A stretch of DNA of 42,677 nucleotides from Rikenellaceae bacterium (GCA_015060015.1 SUZG01000014.1:1-42677), one strand, 5' to 3'; shown: positions 24,596-34,812, counted from the first letter of the stretch. The notes: a model not told the origin generated them from the sequence alone. Numbers and translations are program-made.

Positions 24596-25339
24596 ATGCT
24601 TAGTATTCTGTATTATCTTTTTACGCTTTTACAGGTAACTTTTTGGTTTATAGTTTCAATCATTGTGCTGATTGTTACCTATCCGTTCGATAAGAGCCGT
24701 TATTGGGTGCATTGGTGCTCGCGTTGTATCTGTGCAACGCTGTTTGGCGTGCCGCCCCGTATGCGTCGTACGATAGAGGGATTAGAGAATATAGACAAGA
24801 ATAAATCCTATGTGATGGTTATTAATCACAATTCGGGCTTCGATATTTTTGCGGCATATAAGATTCCATTGAATTTCCGCTGGGTATCGAAGAAGGAGGT
24901 GTTCTATGTTCCGTTTATGGGCCCGTTGTTGTTTATTCACGGCGATATTCCTATCAATCGTGGTAATGCAGCCGCTGCAATGGCAAAGGTAATAGAGGAT
25001 GGTAAACTGTGGCTTGGTCGTGGTGCGAGTGTGGCTATCTTCCCCGAGGGCACTCGTTCGAAGGATGGCGAGATTCACCGTTTTAAGGCAGGAGCTTTCA
25101 ATCTGGCAAAGGAGGCCGGTGTGGAGATTTTGCCTATTGTGATGACCGGCACGAACAATATGTTCCGCAAGAAGTGGTTGATTAACTGGACCAACCACAT
25201 TGCAATAAAGGTTTTGAAGCCCGTATCGGTGGAGGAGGTTGCCGCTACCGAGTCAAAGGATCTGGCACAGCAGACGCAGCAGCGTATGACCGAGGCGTTG
25301 GCCGAGTTGCGTGAGCAGGTAAAAAACGAGAAAAAATAA
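24596..25339 (+). CDS. plsC: 1-acyl-sn-glycerol-3-phosphate acyltransferase
   Basis: Transfers an acyl chain to lysophosphatidic acid, giving phosphatidic acid in membrane lipid synthesis. 247 residues with an N-terminal hydrophobic anchor (about residues 1-29, LLQVTFWFIVSIIVLIVTYPF). The acyltransferase HX4D motif is NHNSGFD (H78, D83), and the glycerol-phosphate binding motif is FPEGTRSKDGEIHRFKAGAF. Substrate choice within this family is hard to tell, so another lysophospholipid acyltransferase is possible. Single gene with its own promoter. Confidence 0.92.
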   Translation: MLSILYYLFTLLQVTFWFIVSIIVLIVTYPFDKSRYWVHWCSRCICATLFGVPPRMRRTIEGLENIDKNKSYVMVINHNSGFDIFAAYKIPLNFRWVSKKEVFYVPFMGPLLFIHGDIPINRGNAAAAMAKVIEDGKLWLGRGASVAIFPEGTRSKDGEIHRFKAGAFNLAKEAGVEILPIVMTGTNNMFRKKWLINWTNHIAIKVLKPVSVEEVAATESKDLAQQTQQRMTEALAELREQVKNEKK

Positions 25340-25373
25340 TTTGACTGTGTCATAGATTGGCACTTTGGAAATA

Positions 25374-25381
25374 TAATTTTG
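25374..25381 (+). promoter_or_regulatory. -7 element of the parE operon
   Basis: TAATTTTG matches the Bacteroidetes -7 consensus, 35 bases before the ATG at 25417. No TTTG lies at the standard 19-20 base distance, so the assignment rests on one box. Confidence 0.5.
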
Positions 25382-25416
25382 CCCCGAAAAAGGATTGACG
25401 AAAATAAATTGCGAAG

Positions 25417-27291
25417 ATGGCAAATAATATAAAAAACAACACGCCCGTTGCGGCTTATGATGACGATGCGATAAAGACCCTGTCGCCGCGAGAGCATCTG
25501 CGTTTGCGTCCGGGTATGTATATCGGAAAGCTGGGCGACGGCTCACAGTCGGACGACGGTATCTATGTCCTGATTAAGGAGACGGTGGATAACTCTATCG
25601 ACGAGTTTATCATGGGTGCCGGCGATAAGATTGAGATTACAATCGAGGATAATGTCGTGACTGTACGCGACTATGGTCGTGGTATTCCGTTGAAGTCGCT
25701 GTCGGCAGCCGTAAGCCAGATGAATACGGGTGGTAAGTATGAGGGCGATGCCTTCAAAAAGACCGTAGGTTTGAATGGTGTCGGCGTGAAGGCGGTGAAT
25801 ATGCTGTCGAGTGAGTTTACGGCTCGCTCGGTGCGTGATGGCGAGGCTCACGAGGTGTCATTCGTTAAGGGTCTGGAACAGTCGGACCGCTGGGAGAGTG
25901 GTGTGAGTGAGAAGAACGGCACGATGATTCGCTTCCGCGTGGATGAGGAGATTTTCGGTGAGTATAGTTATAACCTCGATTATGTCGAGCAGCTGGTGCG
26001 TAACTACACCTACCTAAACCTCGGCTTGAAGATTATCCTCAACGGCAAGGAGTATGTGTCGAAGAATGGTCTTTTAGATCTTGTGAACGACAATCTCTCG
26101 GAGGAGCCTTTGTATCCGCCAATCTATCTGTCAGGCGAGGATATCGATGTGGTTATTACCCACGGTACGGGCTACGGCGAGAGCTATTATTCGTTTGTCA
26201 ATGGCCAATATACTCCGCAGGGTGGTACGCATCAGGCGGCGTTCCGTGCTTCGGTGGCGAAGGTTATCAAGGAGTTCTACAAGAAGGACTACGACCCAGC
26301 CGATGTGAGAGGCTCTATCATTGCTGCCGTATCGGTAAGAATGAACGATCCTGTGTTTGAGTCGCAGACCAAGATTCGCCTCGGCTCAAAGGAGGTGGCT
26401 CCGGGTGTGTCGATGCAGCAGTTTGTGAATGACTTCCTGTCGGTTAATCTCGATAACTACCTGCATAAGCACTCCGAGACTGCACAGGTATTGCAGAAGA
26501 AAATCGCCGAGAACGAGAAGGAACGCAAGGCCATCTCGGGTATTCAGAAGAAGGCCCGCGAGACGGCAAAGAAGGTGGCGGTGAATAACCGCAAGTTGCG
26601 TGATTGCAAGGTGCATCTTACCGACTCGAAGAATGAGCTGGCCGAGAAGACGATGATATTCATCACTGAGGGTTTGTCGGCAATGGGCCCTATCACGATG
26701 ACGCGTGATGCTATGACGCAGGCGGTCTTCTGCTTGCGAGGTAAGCCTCTGAACTGTTATGGACTGACGAAGAAGGTGGTTTACGAGAACGAGGAGTTTA
26801 ACCTCTTGCAGTCGGCTCTCAATATTGAGGACGGCTTGGAGAATTTGCGTTTCAACAAGGTTATTATCGCAACCGATGCTGATGTTGATGGTATGCATAT
26901 CCGTTTGCTGATGACGTCGTTCTTCGTGCAGTTCTTCCCCGAACTGATTCGTGCAGGCCACCTCTACATCCTGCAGACACCTCTGTTCCGTGTGCAGAAC
27001 AAGAAGGAGAACTTCTACTGCTACACCGACGAGGAACGTCAGAAGGCTATCAAGAAGTGCGGTGCTACGGCCGAGATAACCCGATTCAAAGGTCTGGGAG
27101 AGATTTCGCCGGAGGAGTTTAAGGACTTGATTGGCGAGAATATGCGTCTGGACAAGGTGCGTCTGACGAAGGATGACCCAATCAACGATATGCTGGAGTT
27201 CTATATGGGCAAGAATACCTACGAACGTCAGGGTTTCATTATTGACAACCTGCGTATTGAGGAGGATATCGTTGATGAGAATATTGCTTAA
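25417..27291 (+). CDS. parE: DNA topoisomerase IV subunit B
   Basis: ATPase subunit of topoisomerase IV; 624 residues. The GHKL ATP site is intact: [22 protein letters not shown] and [15 protein letters not shown]. The TOPRIM domain carries metal-binding acids E418 and D487/D489/D491 ([10 protein letters not shown]). The usual EGDSA signature is EGLSAMG here, replacing the Asp after Gly with Leu420. The C-terminus GRP-like motif [15 protein letters not shown] is present. Assigned to ParE rather than GyrB because it is directly followed by a ParC-type subunit, while gyrA lies alone elsewhere. Starts a co-directional run to 34754. Confidence 0.93.
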   Translation: MANNIKNNTPVAAYDDDAIKTLSPREHLRLRPGMYIGKLGDGSQSDDGIYVLIKETVDNSIDEFIMGAGDKIEITIEDNVVTVRDYGRGIPLKSLSAAVSQMNTGGKYEGDAFKKTVGLNGVGVKAVNMLSSEFTARSVRDGEAHEVSFVKGLEQSDRWESGVSEKNGTMIRFRVDEEIFGEYSYNLDYVEQLVRNYTYLNLGLKIILNGKEYVSKNGLLDLVNDNLSEEPLYPPIYLSGEDIDVVITHGTGYGESYYSFVNGQYTPQGGTHQAAFRASVAKVIKEFYKKDYDPADVRGSIIAAVSVRMNDPVFESQTKIRLGSKEVAPGVSMQQFVNDFLSVNLDNYLHKHSETAQVLQKKIAENEKERKAISGIQKKARETAKKVAVNNRKLRDCKVHLTDSKNELAEKTMIFITEGLSAMGPITMTRDAMTQAVFCLRGKPLNCYGLTKKVVYENEEFNLLQSALNIEDGLENLRFNKVIIATDADVDGMHIRLLMTSFFVQFFPELIRAGHLYILQTPLFRVQNKKENFYCYTDEERQKAIKKCGATAEITRFKGLGEISPEEFKDLIGENMRLDKVRLTKDDPINDMLEFYMGKNTYERQGFIIDNLRIEEDIVDENIA

Positions 27292-27335
27292 ACAGAGGAA
27301 AATATTTTTTGAAAAACTTGAAAAATCTACCATAG

Positions 27336-30173
27336 ATGGCAGAGGACAGAGATATAATCGAACAGGAAAATGTAGATGCGATGCAGAGTGTGGAGCTTGC
27401 CGACGAAGATATATTGGAGGGCGTGCAGTCTCCCATTACGCAGAGTAAGTATGCTCGATTGCTGGGCGACGAGGGTAATATGCGTAAACTTACGGGTATG
27501 TACCAGAACTGGTTTTTGGACTATGCTTCGTATGTTATTCTGGAACGTGCAGTGCCGCATATTGATGATGGTTTGAAGCCTGTGCAGCGTCGTATTCTGC
27601 ATACGATGAAACGCCACTGTGCCGAGGGCGTGCGTACAAAGGTGCAGAGTATCGTGGGTGATGTGATGAAGTATCACCCTCACGGCGATGCATCTATCAA
27701 GGATGCACTTGTGCAGCTCGGTCAGAAGGGCCTTTTGATTGATACGCAGGGTAACTGGGGTAACATCCTTACGGGAGATGAGGCCGCGGCCGGCCGTTAT
27801 ATTGAGGCCCGCTTGTCGAAGTTCGCTTTGGATGTGGTCTATAACAATAAGACCACCGAGTGGATGCGTTCATACGATGGCCGTAATGAGGAGCCCGTGA
27901 CCTTGCCCGTAAAGTTCCCGTTGCTGCTGGCACAGGGTACGGAGGGTATCGCCGTAGGTTTGGCATCAAAGATTTTGCCGCATAACTTCAACGAGTTGAT
28001 AGCAGCTTGTATCGCACATCTCAAAGGCGAGGATTTCCAGCTTTTGCCCGACTTCCCGACGGGCGGTTTGATGGATGCCAGTCGTTATAATGACGGCTTG
28101 CGTGGTGGTGCAGTGAAGGTGCGTGCTAAAATATCGAAGGTCGATAAGCGAACTCTGGTCATTACCGAGATACCATTCTCTACCACTTCGGAGTCTATCA
28201 AGGAGTCTATCATCAAGGCTAACGAGAAGGGTAAAATCAAGATTAAGAAGGTTGATGACCTGACCGCTGATAAGGTGGAGATTGTTATCCACGTTGCCAA
28301 CGACGAGTCATCGGATAAGACCATCGATGCACTCTATGCTTTCACGTCATGTGAGGTCTCTATCTCTCCCAACTCGTGTGTGATTATGGACGATAAGCCG
28401 CACTTTATGGGAGTGAAGGATATCCTGCGTCGTTCGGCAGACCATACAAAGGCCCTGCTGAAGATGGAGTTGGAGATTCGTCTGCACGAGCTTAACGAGG
28501 CTTGGCATGCAGCATCGTTGGAACGTATCTTCATTGAGAATAAACTCTATCAGCTCATTGAGGGTTGCCGTTCACACGAGGAGGCCTATGCCGCAGTGGA
28601 TAAGGGCTTGGAGCCATTCAAGAGCAAACTGCGTCGAGAGGTTACGGAGGACGATGTGAAGCGTTTGACGGAGTTGAAGTTCATCCGCATCTCTCGCTAC
28701 GACTCGGATAAGGCCGACAACGAAATCAAGAAGATTGAGTCGGATATCAAAGATACGAAGCACGATTTGGCACACCTTACCGAATATGCTATTGTCTATT
28801 ACGAACGTATCCGCGAGAAGTATGGTGCGGGTCGTGAACGTAAGACCGAGATTCGTGAGTTCGACACCATCGAGGCAACGAAGGTGGCCGTTACCAATGC
28901 CAAACTCTATGTCGATAGGGCAGAGGGCTTCTTCGGAATCGGCAAGGGTATGAAGGATGCCGAGTTTGTATGCGATTGTAGCGATATTGATGATGTTATC
29001 GTTATCTTGAAGGATGGTCGCTATACAATCACGAAGGTCAGCGATAAGGCGTTCTTCGATAAGAATATCTACTACATCGGAGTCTTCAAGCGTAACGATG
29101 AACGTACGATTTACAATGTTTTGTATCGTGACGGTCGTGGCGGTGCTATTATGATGAAGCGTTGTGCCATTAAGAGCATCACACGCGACAAGGAATACGA
29201 CCTGACAAAGGGTACGCCCAAGAGTGAGATTCTCTATATGTCGGTCAATCCCAATGGCGAGGCCGAAGTGTTGAGAATCTATTTCCGACCACGCCCACGC
29301 TTGAAGAAGGTGATTGTCGATCTGGACTTCTCAACGGTGGCTATCAAGGGTCGTCAGAGTCAGGGTAATCTCTTCTCTCGCTACGGAATCCATAAGATTG
29401 TCTTAAAGGAGAGAGGTACATCGACTCTGGGTGGTCAGAATATATGGTATGACGAGGATGTGCGTCGTCTGAATACCGATGGCCGAGGTCAATTGCTCGG
29501 TGAGTTCAAGGGCGATGACAAGATTGTGGTTTGGACATCGAAGTATCAATACTACATCACAGGCTTTAATGTTGGCCAGCACTTCCCCGACGAGACGGTG
29601 CGTGTAGAGAGATATGTTGCAGGTAAGGTGTATAGCGTCTGCTATTTCGATAAGGAGCAGGGCTACTACTATATGAAACGCTTCCAGTTGGAGGCCAGTG
29701 AACGCTTGCAGTCATTCCTGGAGGATGAGAATACAATGGAGTTCGTGACTCTTACCGACCGTAGTGGTGCTACACTTATCGTAAGCTATAAGGGTGCCCA
29801 CGCAGCACGCCCGGAGGATGAGGTGGATGTGGATTCATTCGTTGGTGTTAAGAGCCATCGTGCCAAGGGTAAGCGTATTACAACCTACGATGTCGCTGCG
29901 TTGCGTTTCGTGGAACCGGAACTGCCTGAACAACCGGAGGAGGATGAGGCTGCAAATGTCGAGGATGCCGACCTGATGGAGGGTGCTGAAGACGTGGCAG
30001 ATATTGCTGTCGCCGAGGATGCAGCCGACGATGTGGTTGTGGATATGGGCGATGCCATGGCCGTTGTGGAGAATATGCCCGATGTAGCAGACAGTTATAA
30101 GGCGGAGCCTATAACCAAGGAGGACGAGGAGAAAGCTGTGGTAATCAGTCCGGAGCAACTGAACCTCTTCTAA
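27336..30173 (+). CDS. parC: DNA topoisomerase IV subunit A
   Basis: 945 residues. The breakage-reunion domain has the catalytic tyrosine Y155 (AAAGRYIEARL). The quinolone region reads YHPHGDASIKD, with Ala119 and Asp123 aligning to E. coli ParC Ser80 and Glu84. A long coiled-coil segment and C-terminal beta-pinwheel follow (NLFSRYGIHKI, WYDEDVRRLNTDGRGQL). The last ~85 residues form a strongly acidic tail ending SPEQLNLF. The QLNLF terminus resembles the clamp-binding motif QxxLF. It decatenates daughter chromosomes with ParE, 44 bases upstream. It is longer than E. coli ParC (752), mostly through the C-terminus. Confidence 0.93.
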   Translation: MAEDRDIIEQENVDAMQSVELADEDILEGVQSPITQSKYARLLGDEGNMRKLTGMYQNWFLDYASYVILERAVPHIDDGLKPVQRRILHTMKRHCAEGVRTKVQSIVGDVMKYHPHGDASIKDALVQLGQKGLLIDTQGNWGNILTGDEAAAGRYIEARLSKFALDVVYNNKTTEWMRSYDGRNEEPVTLPVKFPLLLAQGTEGIAVGLASKILPHNFNELIAACIAHLKGEDFQLLPDFPTGGLMDASRYNDGLRGGAVKVRAKISKVDKRTLVITEIPFSTTSESIKESIIKANEKGKIKIKKVDDLTADKVEIVIHVANDESSDKTIDALYAFTSCEVSISPNSCVIMDDKPHFMGVKDILRRSADHTKALLKMELEIRLHELNEAWHAASLERIFIENKLYQLIEGCRSHEEAYAAVDKGLEPFKSKLRREVTEDDVKRLTELKFIRISRYDSDKADNEIKKIESDIKDTKHDLAHLTEYAIVYYERIREKYGAGRERKTEIREFDTIEATKVAVTNAKLYVDRAEGFFGIGKGMKDAEFVCDCSDIDDVIVILKDGRYTITKVSDKAFFDKNIYYIGVFKRNDERTIYNVLYRDGRGGAIMMKRCAIKSITRDKEYDLTKGTPKSEILYMSVNPNGEAEVLRIYFRPRPRLKKVIVDLDFSTVAIKGRQSQGNLFSRYGIHKIVLKERGTSTLGGQNIWYDEDVRRLNTDGRGQLLGEFKGDDKIVVWTSKYQYYITGFNVGQHFPDETVRVERYVAGKVYSVCYFDKEQGYYYMKRFQLEASERLQSFLEDENTMEFVTLTDRSGATLIVSYKGAHAARPEDEVDVDSFVGVKSHRAKGKRITTYDVAALRFVEPELPEQPEEDEAANVEDADLMEGAEDVADIAVAEDAADDVVVDMGDAMAVVENMPDVADSYKAEPITKEDEEKAVVISPEQLNLF

Positions 30174-30192
30174 AAAGGAGTTGCGAGTAGCG

Positions 30193-30717
30193 ATGAAGAT
30201 ATTTTTGATAGGCTATATGGGGTGTGGCAAAAGCACTCTTGGACGCAAGATTGCCAAGGCTACGGGTTATACTTTTGTCGATACCGATTCGGCAATAGAA
30301 AACCGTGAGGGGGCTTCGGTGGCAGATATCTTCCGTTATGAGGGTGAGGAGTATTTTCGCCGCGTTGAGAGAGAGGTTATCGAGGAGTTTGCTACATCAG
30401 CCGAAAATATGGTTATCTCTACGGGTGGTGGAGCTCCCGTATGGCGGGATAATGTGACCTATATGAACAGTATGGGCAACACCTTCTACTTGCAGCGTAC
30501 AGCGGTGCAGATAGCGTCACGATTGAGCCCGCACGGACGACAAAAACGCCCCAAGCTGCGAGGTCTGAATGATGAGGAGCTGGTAGCGTTTATGACTGCG
30601 AATATGGCCGAAAGAGAGCCGTACTATGCACAGGCTACATATCGCATAGATTGTGCAGAGAAGAGTGATGCGGAGATAGTAGAGATTATTTTACGACAGA
30701 TAAAGGGTAATGAATAA
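30193..30717 (+). CDS. aroK: Shikimate kinase
   Basis: Phosphorylates shikimate at the 3-hydroxyl in chorismate and aromatic amino-acid synthesis. 174 residues from the ATG at 30193 (MKIFLIGYMG); a TTG start at 30181 is less likely. Walker A is GYMGCGKST. The shikimate-binding aspartate lies in DTDSAIENREG, and the GGG loop is STGGGAPVW. The C-terminal adenine region PYYAQATYRID is normal. It overlaps murI by eight bases and follows parC by about 20. Confidence 0.95.
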   Translation: MKIFLIGYMGCGKSTLGRKIAKATGYTFVDTDSAIENREGASVADIFRYEGEEYFRRVEREVIEEFATSAENMVISTGGGAPVWRDNVTYMNSMGNTFYLQRTAVQIASRLSPHGRQKRPKLRGLNDEELVAFMTANMAEREPYYAQATYRIDCAEKSDAEIVEIILRQIKGNE

Positions 30718-31483
30718 CAATCCCATAGGTATATATGATTCGGGGTTTGGCGGGTTGTCGGTATGGCGAGAGTTGTATAAGGCACTGCCGAATGAGTCGT
30801 TGATATATCTTGGAGATGGGGCTAATTGTCCTTATGGAAATCTTCCGGAGGAGAAGATACGCCTGCTGGCCGAAAAATCAGTAAGACGCCTGCTTGATTG
30901 TGGTTGCAAGATGATTGTTGTGGCGTGCAATACCGCTACGGCTGCGGCCATCGAGCATTTGAGAACGGAGTTTTCGACTATTCCTTTTGTCGGCTTGGAG
31001 CCGGCCGTTAAGCCTGCCTGCCTTGCAACGCGTACGGGTGTTGTGGGTGTTGTGGCTACAAAGCGGAGCTTGGAGAGTGCCAAATTCCTCACTACGCTTG
31101 CACGCTATAGCGAGGGCGTGAAGGTTGTGAAGGCCGTGGGTGAGGGCTTTGTCGAGGCTGTTGAGAGTAATGAGGAGCATACTGCGGCAACGCAGCAGAA
31201 GGTTAGGGCAGTCATTGAGCCGATAATTGAGGCAGGGGCTGATGTTATTGTGCTGGGATGTACGCACTATCCATTTCTGCGTGATGTGATTAGCGGAGTT
31301 GTGGGCGACAGGAATGTCCGCATAATTGATTCGGGCGAGGCTGTCGAAAAACGAGTAGAGAGCCTGCTTGATGAGTTTGGAATAAGAGCCGACAGGGATA
31401 ATACCCCTCGGTATGAATTTTTAACCTTTGCCGATGAGGGGTATCGCAAGGGCTTGGAGAACAAGGCTCTCGGGATGAAGTAA
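30710..31483 (+). CDS. murI: Glutamate racemase
   Basis: Supplies D-glutamate for peptidoglycan. 257 residues with the two catalytic cysteines C73 (VVACNTATAAAI) and C184 (VLGCTHYPFL). The N-terminal signature is IGIYDSGFGGLSVWREL, and LIYLGDGANCPYG is typical. Its start overlaps the end of aroK by eight bases, implying coupled translation. Location next to ftsK fits a cell-envelope and division cluster. Confidence 0.96.
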   Translation: MNNNPIGIYDSGFGGLSVWRELYKALPNESLIYLGDGANCPYGNLPEEKIRLLAEKSVRRLLDCGCKMIVVACNTATAAAIEHLRTEFSTIPFVGLEPAVKPACLATRTGVVGVVATKRSLESAKFLTTLARYSEGVKVVKAVGEGFVEAVESNEEHTAATQQKVRAVIEPIIEAGADVIVLGCTHYPFLRDVISGVVGDRNVRIIDSGEAVEKRVESLLDEFGIRADRDNTPRYEFLTFADEGYRKGLENKALGMK

Positions 31484-31528
31484 TTTTATAAGTAAGATAG
31501 GATAACTATTTGTAATATAGTTTTATAT

Positions 31529-34111
31529 ATGACACAAAAATCAAAGAAAACAACAAAGAGCAAGGTCACGACATCTCCATCAAATGATAATATGTTGTGG
31601 ATGGCAGGTTTCGTGATGCTTGTATTCGGTATATTGTCGATATTTTCGGTTTTGTCGCATTTCATCCATTGGTCGTCGGATCTTACGGCTCTGCGTAATG
31701 ATGCGGCTTTGTCGGGTGTGGTAATTCCTTATGAGAATATATGCAGCAGTCTTGGTGCCCATATCGCCTATTGGGTTGTGGATTGCTCGTTTGGTGTTTT
31801 TGGATTGATTTTGCCGGTTGTCATCACGCTTTTAGGATGGCGTGTTTTTCGCAAGAAGAGCCTGCATTTCAATCATTTGATGTTGAGTGCATTGCTGCTG
31901 ATGGTTGTCGGAGCTGTAACTATGGGCTTTGTCTCTGCAAAGTTCTCTCTGTCGTATGATTTGGGCGGTCATTGGGGACAGGCTTGTGCTACTGATTTGA
32001 CAGGTATTATCGGCGACTTTGGTGTTGTGATGGTACTGCTTGCAGCGTGGATTCTGGTTGGTGTTTATATCAATCGCAAGGTCATTTCGCTGGTCAATAA
32101 GAGTGTGGATGGTATGGTGCAGACCGGAGAAAATGTAGTGGTTAAGGTTAAAGACCGTATCACAAAGCACGATAAGGCGTTAGCTGAAAGTCCAGAGGAT
32201 GAGGCCGGCGATGAAGAACTCGCGGTGGAAAAGGCTGATGATATCAAAGTTGAAGAGGAGAGCGAGAAGGGTGCGGAGCAGACCGACAGCGACTATGAGT
32301 TTGTCGTTGTGGGTGGCGAGGATATGCAGCAGCCGGTGGATGTCGATGTGCTGTTAAAACCCGAAAATGAGGATACTACCGCTGTGGCGGAGGATATCTC
32401 GGACGATGATTACATATTTACTACCGAAAAGGCAGACGATGCTTCTGCTGGTGAAGAGGAAGTTGTAGTCTATGAGGCGAGTGAAGAGGAGGATGCCGAC
32501 GAGGAGATTTACGGCGATGATAATATGGTTATCACGGTGCGTGAGCATAAGGTAAAGACGCTGTCGGAGGATGAATTGGAGATTGAACCTTACAACCCGT
32601 TGCTCGACTTGGAATATTACAAAAAGCCACACGTTTCGTTGTTGGAGGATTACAAGTCGCCCAACAAGGTTAGCGATGCCGAGATTGTAGAGAATAAGCG
32701 TCGTATTCAGGAGACGTTGAAGTACTTCGGTATTCCCATTACCAATATCGAGGCGACCATTGGCCCGACAGTTACTCTCTATGAAATAACACAGGCACAG
32801 GGTGTTAAGATTTCAAAGATTCAGGGCTTGGAGAAGGATATTGCCCAGAGCCTGCGTGCACAGGGTATCCGAATCATTGCTCCTATTCCGGGACGAGGAA
32901 CGATTGGTATCGAGGTGCCAAATCGCGACAAGCAGATTGTGTCGATGTACTCGTCAATCTGCTCCGAGGAGTTCCAGTCGTCAAAGGCGGAGCTGCCGAT
33001 TGTAATCGGTCGCACGATTCAGAACCAAAACTTTACATTCGACCTCGCCAAGTTGCCGCACCTTTTGGTGGCGGGTGCTACGGGTCAGGGTAAATCTGTC
33101 GGACTGAATGCCATTATCACTTCGTTGCTTTATCGCAAGCATCCAGCAGAGTTGAAATTTGTGATGATTGACCCCAAGATGGTGGAGTTTTCGGTCTATA
33201 ACAAGCTTGAAAATCACTTCCTTGCGAAGATGGAGTCCGAAGAGGAGCCAATCATTACCGAGCCGAAGAAGGCGGTATATGTACTTAATTCATTGGTCGA
33301 GGAGATGGGCCGTCGCTTGGAGCTGCTGAAGATGGCAACGGCTCGAAATATTGTTGAGTATAACGAGAAATTCACTTCACGCCGACTTAACCCCAATAAG
33401 GGTCACCGCTTCTTGCCTTATATCGTTGTGATTATCGATGAGTTTGCCGACCTTATTATGACAGCCCGCGAGGTGGAGGTGCCTGTTATGCGTCTGGCTC
33501 AAAAGGCTCGTGCTGTGGGTATTCACCTGATTGTGGCTACACAGCGACCCGATGTGAAGGTTATTACGGGTGGTATTAAGGCCAACTTCCCGTCGCGTAT
33601 TGCGTTCCGTGTGATTCAGACGGTCGATTCGCGTACGATTATCGACCAACCGGGTGCAAATCAGCTTATTGGTCGTGGCGATATGCTCTTCTCGAAGGAT
33701 GGCGATTTGACGCGTATCCAGTGTGCATTGGTTGAAACCAAGGAGGTGGAACGTCTGGTTGATTTCATTTCGAAACAGCAGGGCTATACCGAGGCTTATC
33801 CTCTGCCCGATTATGTTCCCGAATCGGAGGGCGACGGCGGTGCGTCGATGGCCGACGGCGAGAGTGGCTCGGCAATAAAACATGACTCGGTGTTTGGCGA
33901 AGTAGCTCGTTTTGCGGTGATGAATGGTGAGGTCTCTATCTCGCTGATTCAGCGAAACTTTGCTGTGGGCTTTAACCGTGCGGGACGTATCGTCTTGCAG
34001 CTGGAACGAGCCGGCATTATCGGCCCGCAGATGGGTAATAAAAAGCGTGAAATCAAGTTCTATGATATGCCGTCATTGGAGGCTAAATTGCAGGAGTTGG
34101 GCGTGTTGTAG
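31529..34111 (+). CDS. ftsK: DNA translocase FtsK
   Basis: 860 residues. An N-terminal membrane domain has four hydrophobic segments (to about residue 185). A long acidic linker (about 220-350, rich in Glu/Asp) leads to the alpha and beta motor domains. Walker A is AGATGQGKSVG (Lys522), Walker B IVVIIDEFADLIM. The gamma winged-helix DNA-reading domain is ISLIQRNFAVGFNRAGRIV near the C-terminus. It pumps DNA at the septum and activates dimer resolution at dif. Alone with the membrane part it matches the Bacteroidetes FtsK/SpoIIIE form. 46 bases before the LolA-like gene. Confidence 0.95.
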   Translation: MTQKSKKTTKSKVTTSPSNDNMLWMAGFVMLVFGILSIFSVLSHFIHWSSDLTALRNDAALSGVVIPYENICSSLGAHIAYWVVDCSFGVFGLILPVVITLLGWRVFRKKSLHFNHLMLSALLLMVVGAVTMGFVSAKFSLSYDLGGHWGQACATDLTGIIGDFGVVMVLLAAWILVGVYINRKVISLVNKSVDGMVQTGENVVVKVKDRITKHDKALAESPEDEAGDEELAVEKADDIKVEEESEKGAEQTDSDYEFVVVGGEDMQQPVDVDVLLKPENEDTTAVAEDISDDDYIFTTEKADDASAGEEEVVVYEASEEEDADEEIYGDDNMVITVREHKVKTLSEDELEIEPYNPLLDLEYYKKPHVSLLEDYKSPNKVSDAEIVENKRRIQETLKYFGIPITNIEATIGPTVTLYEITQAQGVKISKIQGLEKDIAQSLRAQGIRIIAPIPGRGTIGIEVPNRDKQIVSMYSSICSEEFQSSKAELPIVIGRTIQNQNFTFDLAKLPHLLVAGATGQGKSVGLNAIITSLLYRKHPAELKFVMIDPKMVEFSVYNKLENHFLAKMESEEEPIITEPKKAVYVLNSLVEEMGRRLELLKMATARNIVEYNEKFTSRRLNPNKGHRFLPYIVVIIDEFADLIMTAREVEVPVMRLAQKARAVGIHLIVATQRPDVKVITGGIKANFPSRIAFRVIQTVDSRTIIDQPGANQLIGRGDMLFSKDGDLTRIQCALVETKEVERLVDFISKQQGYTEAYPLPDYVPESEGDGGASMADGESGSAIKHDSVFGEVARFAVMNGEVSISLIQRNFAVGFNRAGRIVLQLERAGIIGPQMGNKKREIKFYDMPSLEAKLQELGVL

Positions 34112-34157
34112 CAATATTTGGGGGTAGTTGTCCGTTATTTTATTAAACAGGTTTGCT

Positions 34158-34754
34158 ATGCGAAGATTTATCACAACTATTTGCTTGATTATGTTGTCGT
34201 GGAGTGCGGCAGCAGAGGAGGGTGTGTGGCAGATTATGCAACGCGTATCAGATTATATGGGCCCGCAGAAGGGCTATGAGGTTAGGTTCGCGATAAAGGC
34301 CGAAGGGTATAATACCGAGGGTCGTTATTGCGTCAAGGGCGACAACTACTACATAGAGGTTGCCGATGCAGAGGTCTATTCCGATGGTAAGGTGCGGTAT
34401 GAGGTGGATAATCTCCGCCGCGAGGTCAATGTCGATAATATGGATAGCAACAGCCGCAATATTATGGATAATCCCACGCGATGCTTCGACTTTGTGGAGG
34501 AGGACTATACGGCCGAGATTGTGAAACGAGATGCGAACGAGATAACGCTGCGTTTGCAGTCGAAGGATAAGTCGGTGGAGGGAGAGATATATCTTACGGT
34601 AAATTCCGATTCCGGAGCTCCGCAACGAGTTGAGTATCTTCTCTATGACGACAAGATGTGTGTGGAGGTCATGGCGATAAACCGTGCCGCAGGTAATGTG
34701 AAGAGTTTTGCCCGCTCCGCTTATAAAGATTATGAGATGATAGATTTCAGATAG
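34158..34754 (+). CDS. LolA-like outer-membrane lipoprotein carrier protein
   Basis: 198 residues with a signal peptide (MRRFITTICLIMLSWSAAAEE) from the ATG at 34158; an upstream TTG at 34128 was rejected. The mature part alternates beta strands (YEVRFAIKAEGYNTEGRYCVKGDNYYIEV, then VRYEVDNLRREVNV) as in the half-barrel LolA fold. In Bacteroidetes a LolA-like gene often follows ftsK, which supports the call. It probably carries lipoproteins or a related hydrophobic ligand across the periplasm. Sequence identity to classical LolA is weak, so a role outside lipoprotein sorting is possible. Confidence 0.78.
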   Translation: MRRFITTICLIMLSWSAAAEEGVWQIMQRVSDYMGPQKGYEVRFAIKAEGYNTEGRYCVKGDNYYIEVADAEVYSDGKVRYEVDNLRREVNVDNMDSNSRNIMDNPTRCFDFVEEDYTAEIVKRDANEITLRLQSKDKSVEGEIYLTVNSDSGAPQRVEYLLYDDKMCVEVMAINRAAGNVKSFARSAYKDYEMIDFR

Positions 34755-34776
34755 GTAAATCGGCTTTGGAAAATGT

Positions 34777-34812
34777 AATTTCTCTCGGCAGGGTGTCGGG
34801 AGAAATTTTTTT
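34777..34812 (+). terminator. Terminator of the parE-lolA run
   Basis: An 11-bp stem (34777-34787 with 34797-34807, one G-U pair) followed by a T-run. It ends the long co-directional set before gyrA. Confidence 0.85.

Noticed and set aside
26386..27333. Antisense open frame of 315 codons opposite parE
   Set aside because: Mirror of a conserved housekeeping gene; no domain visible and it would require overlapping an essential gene.
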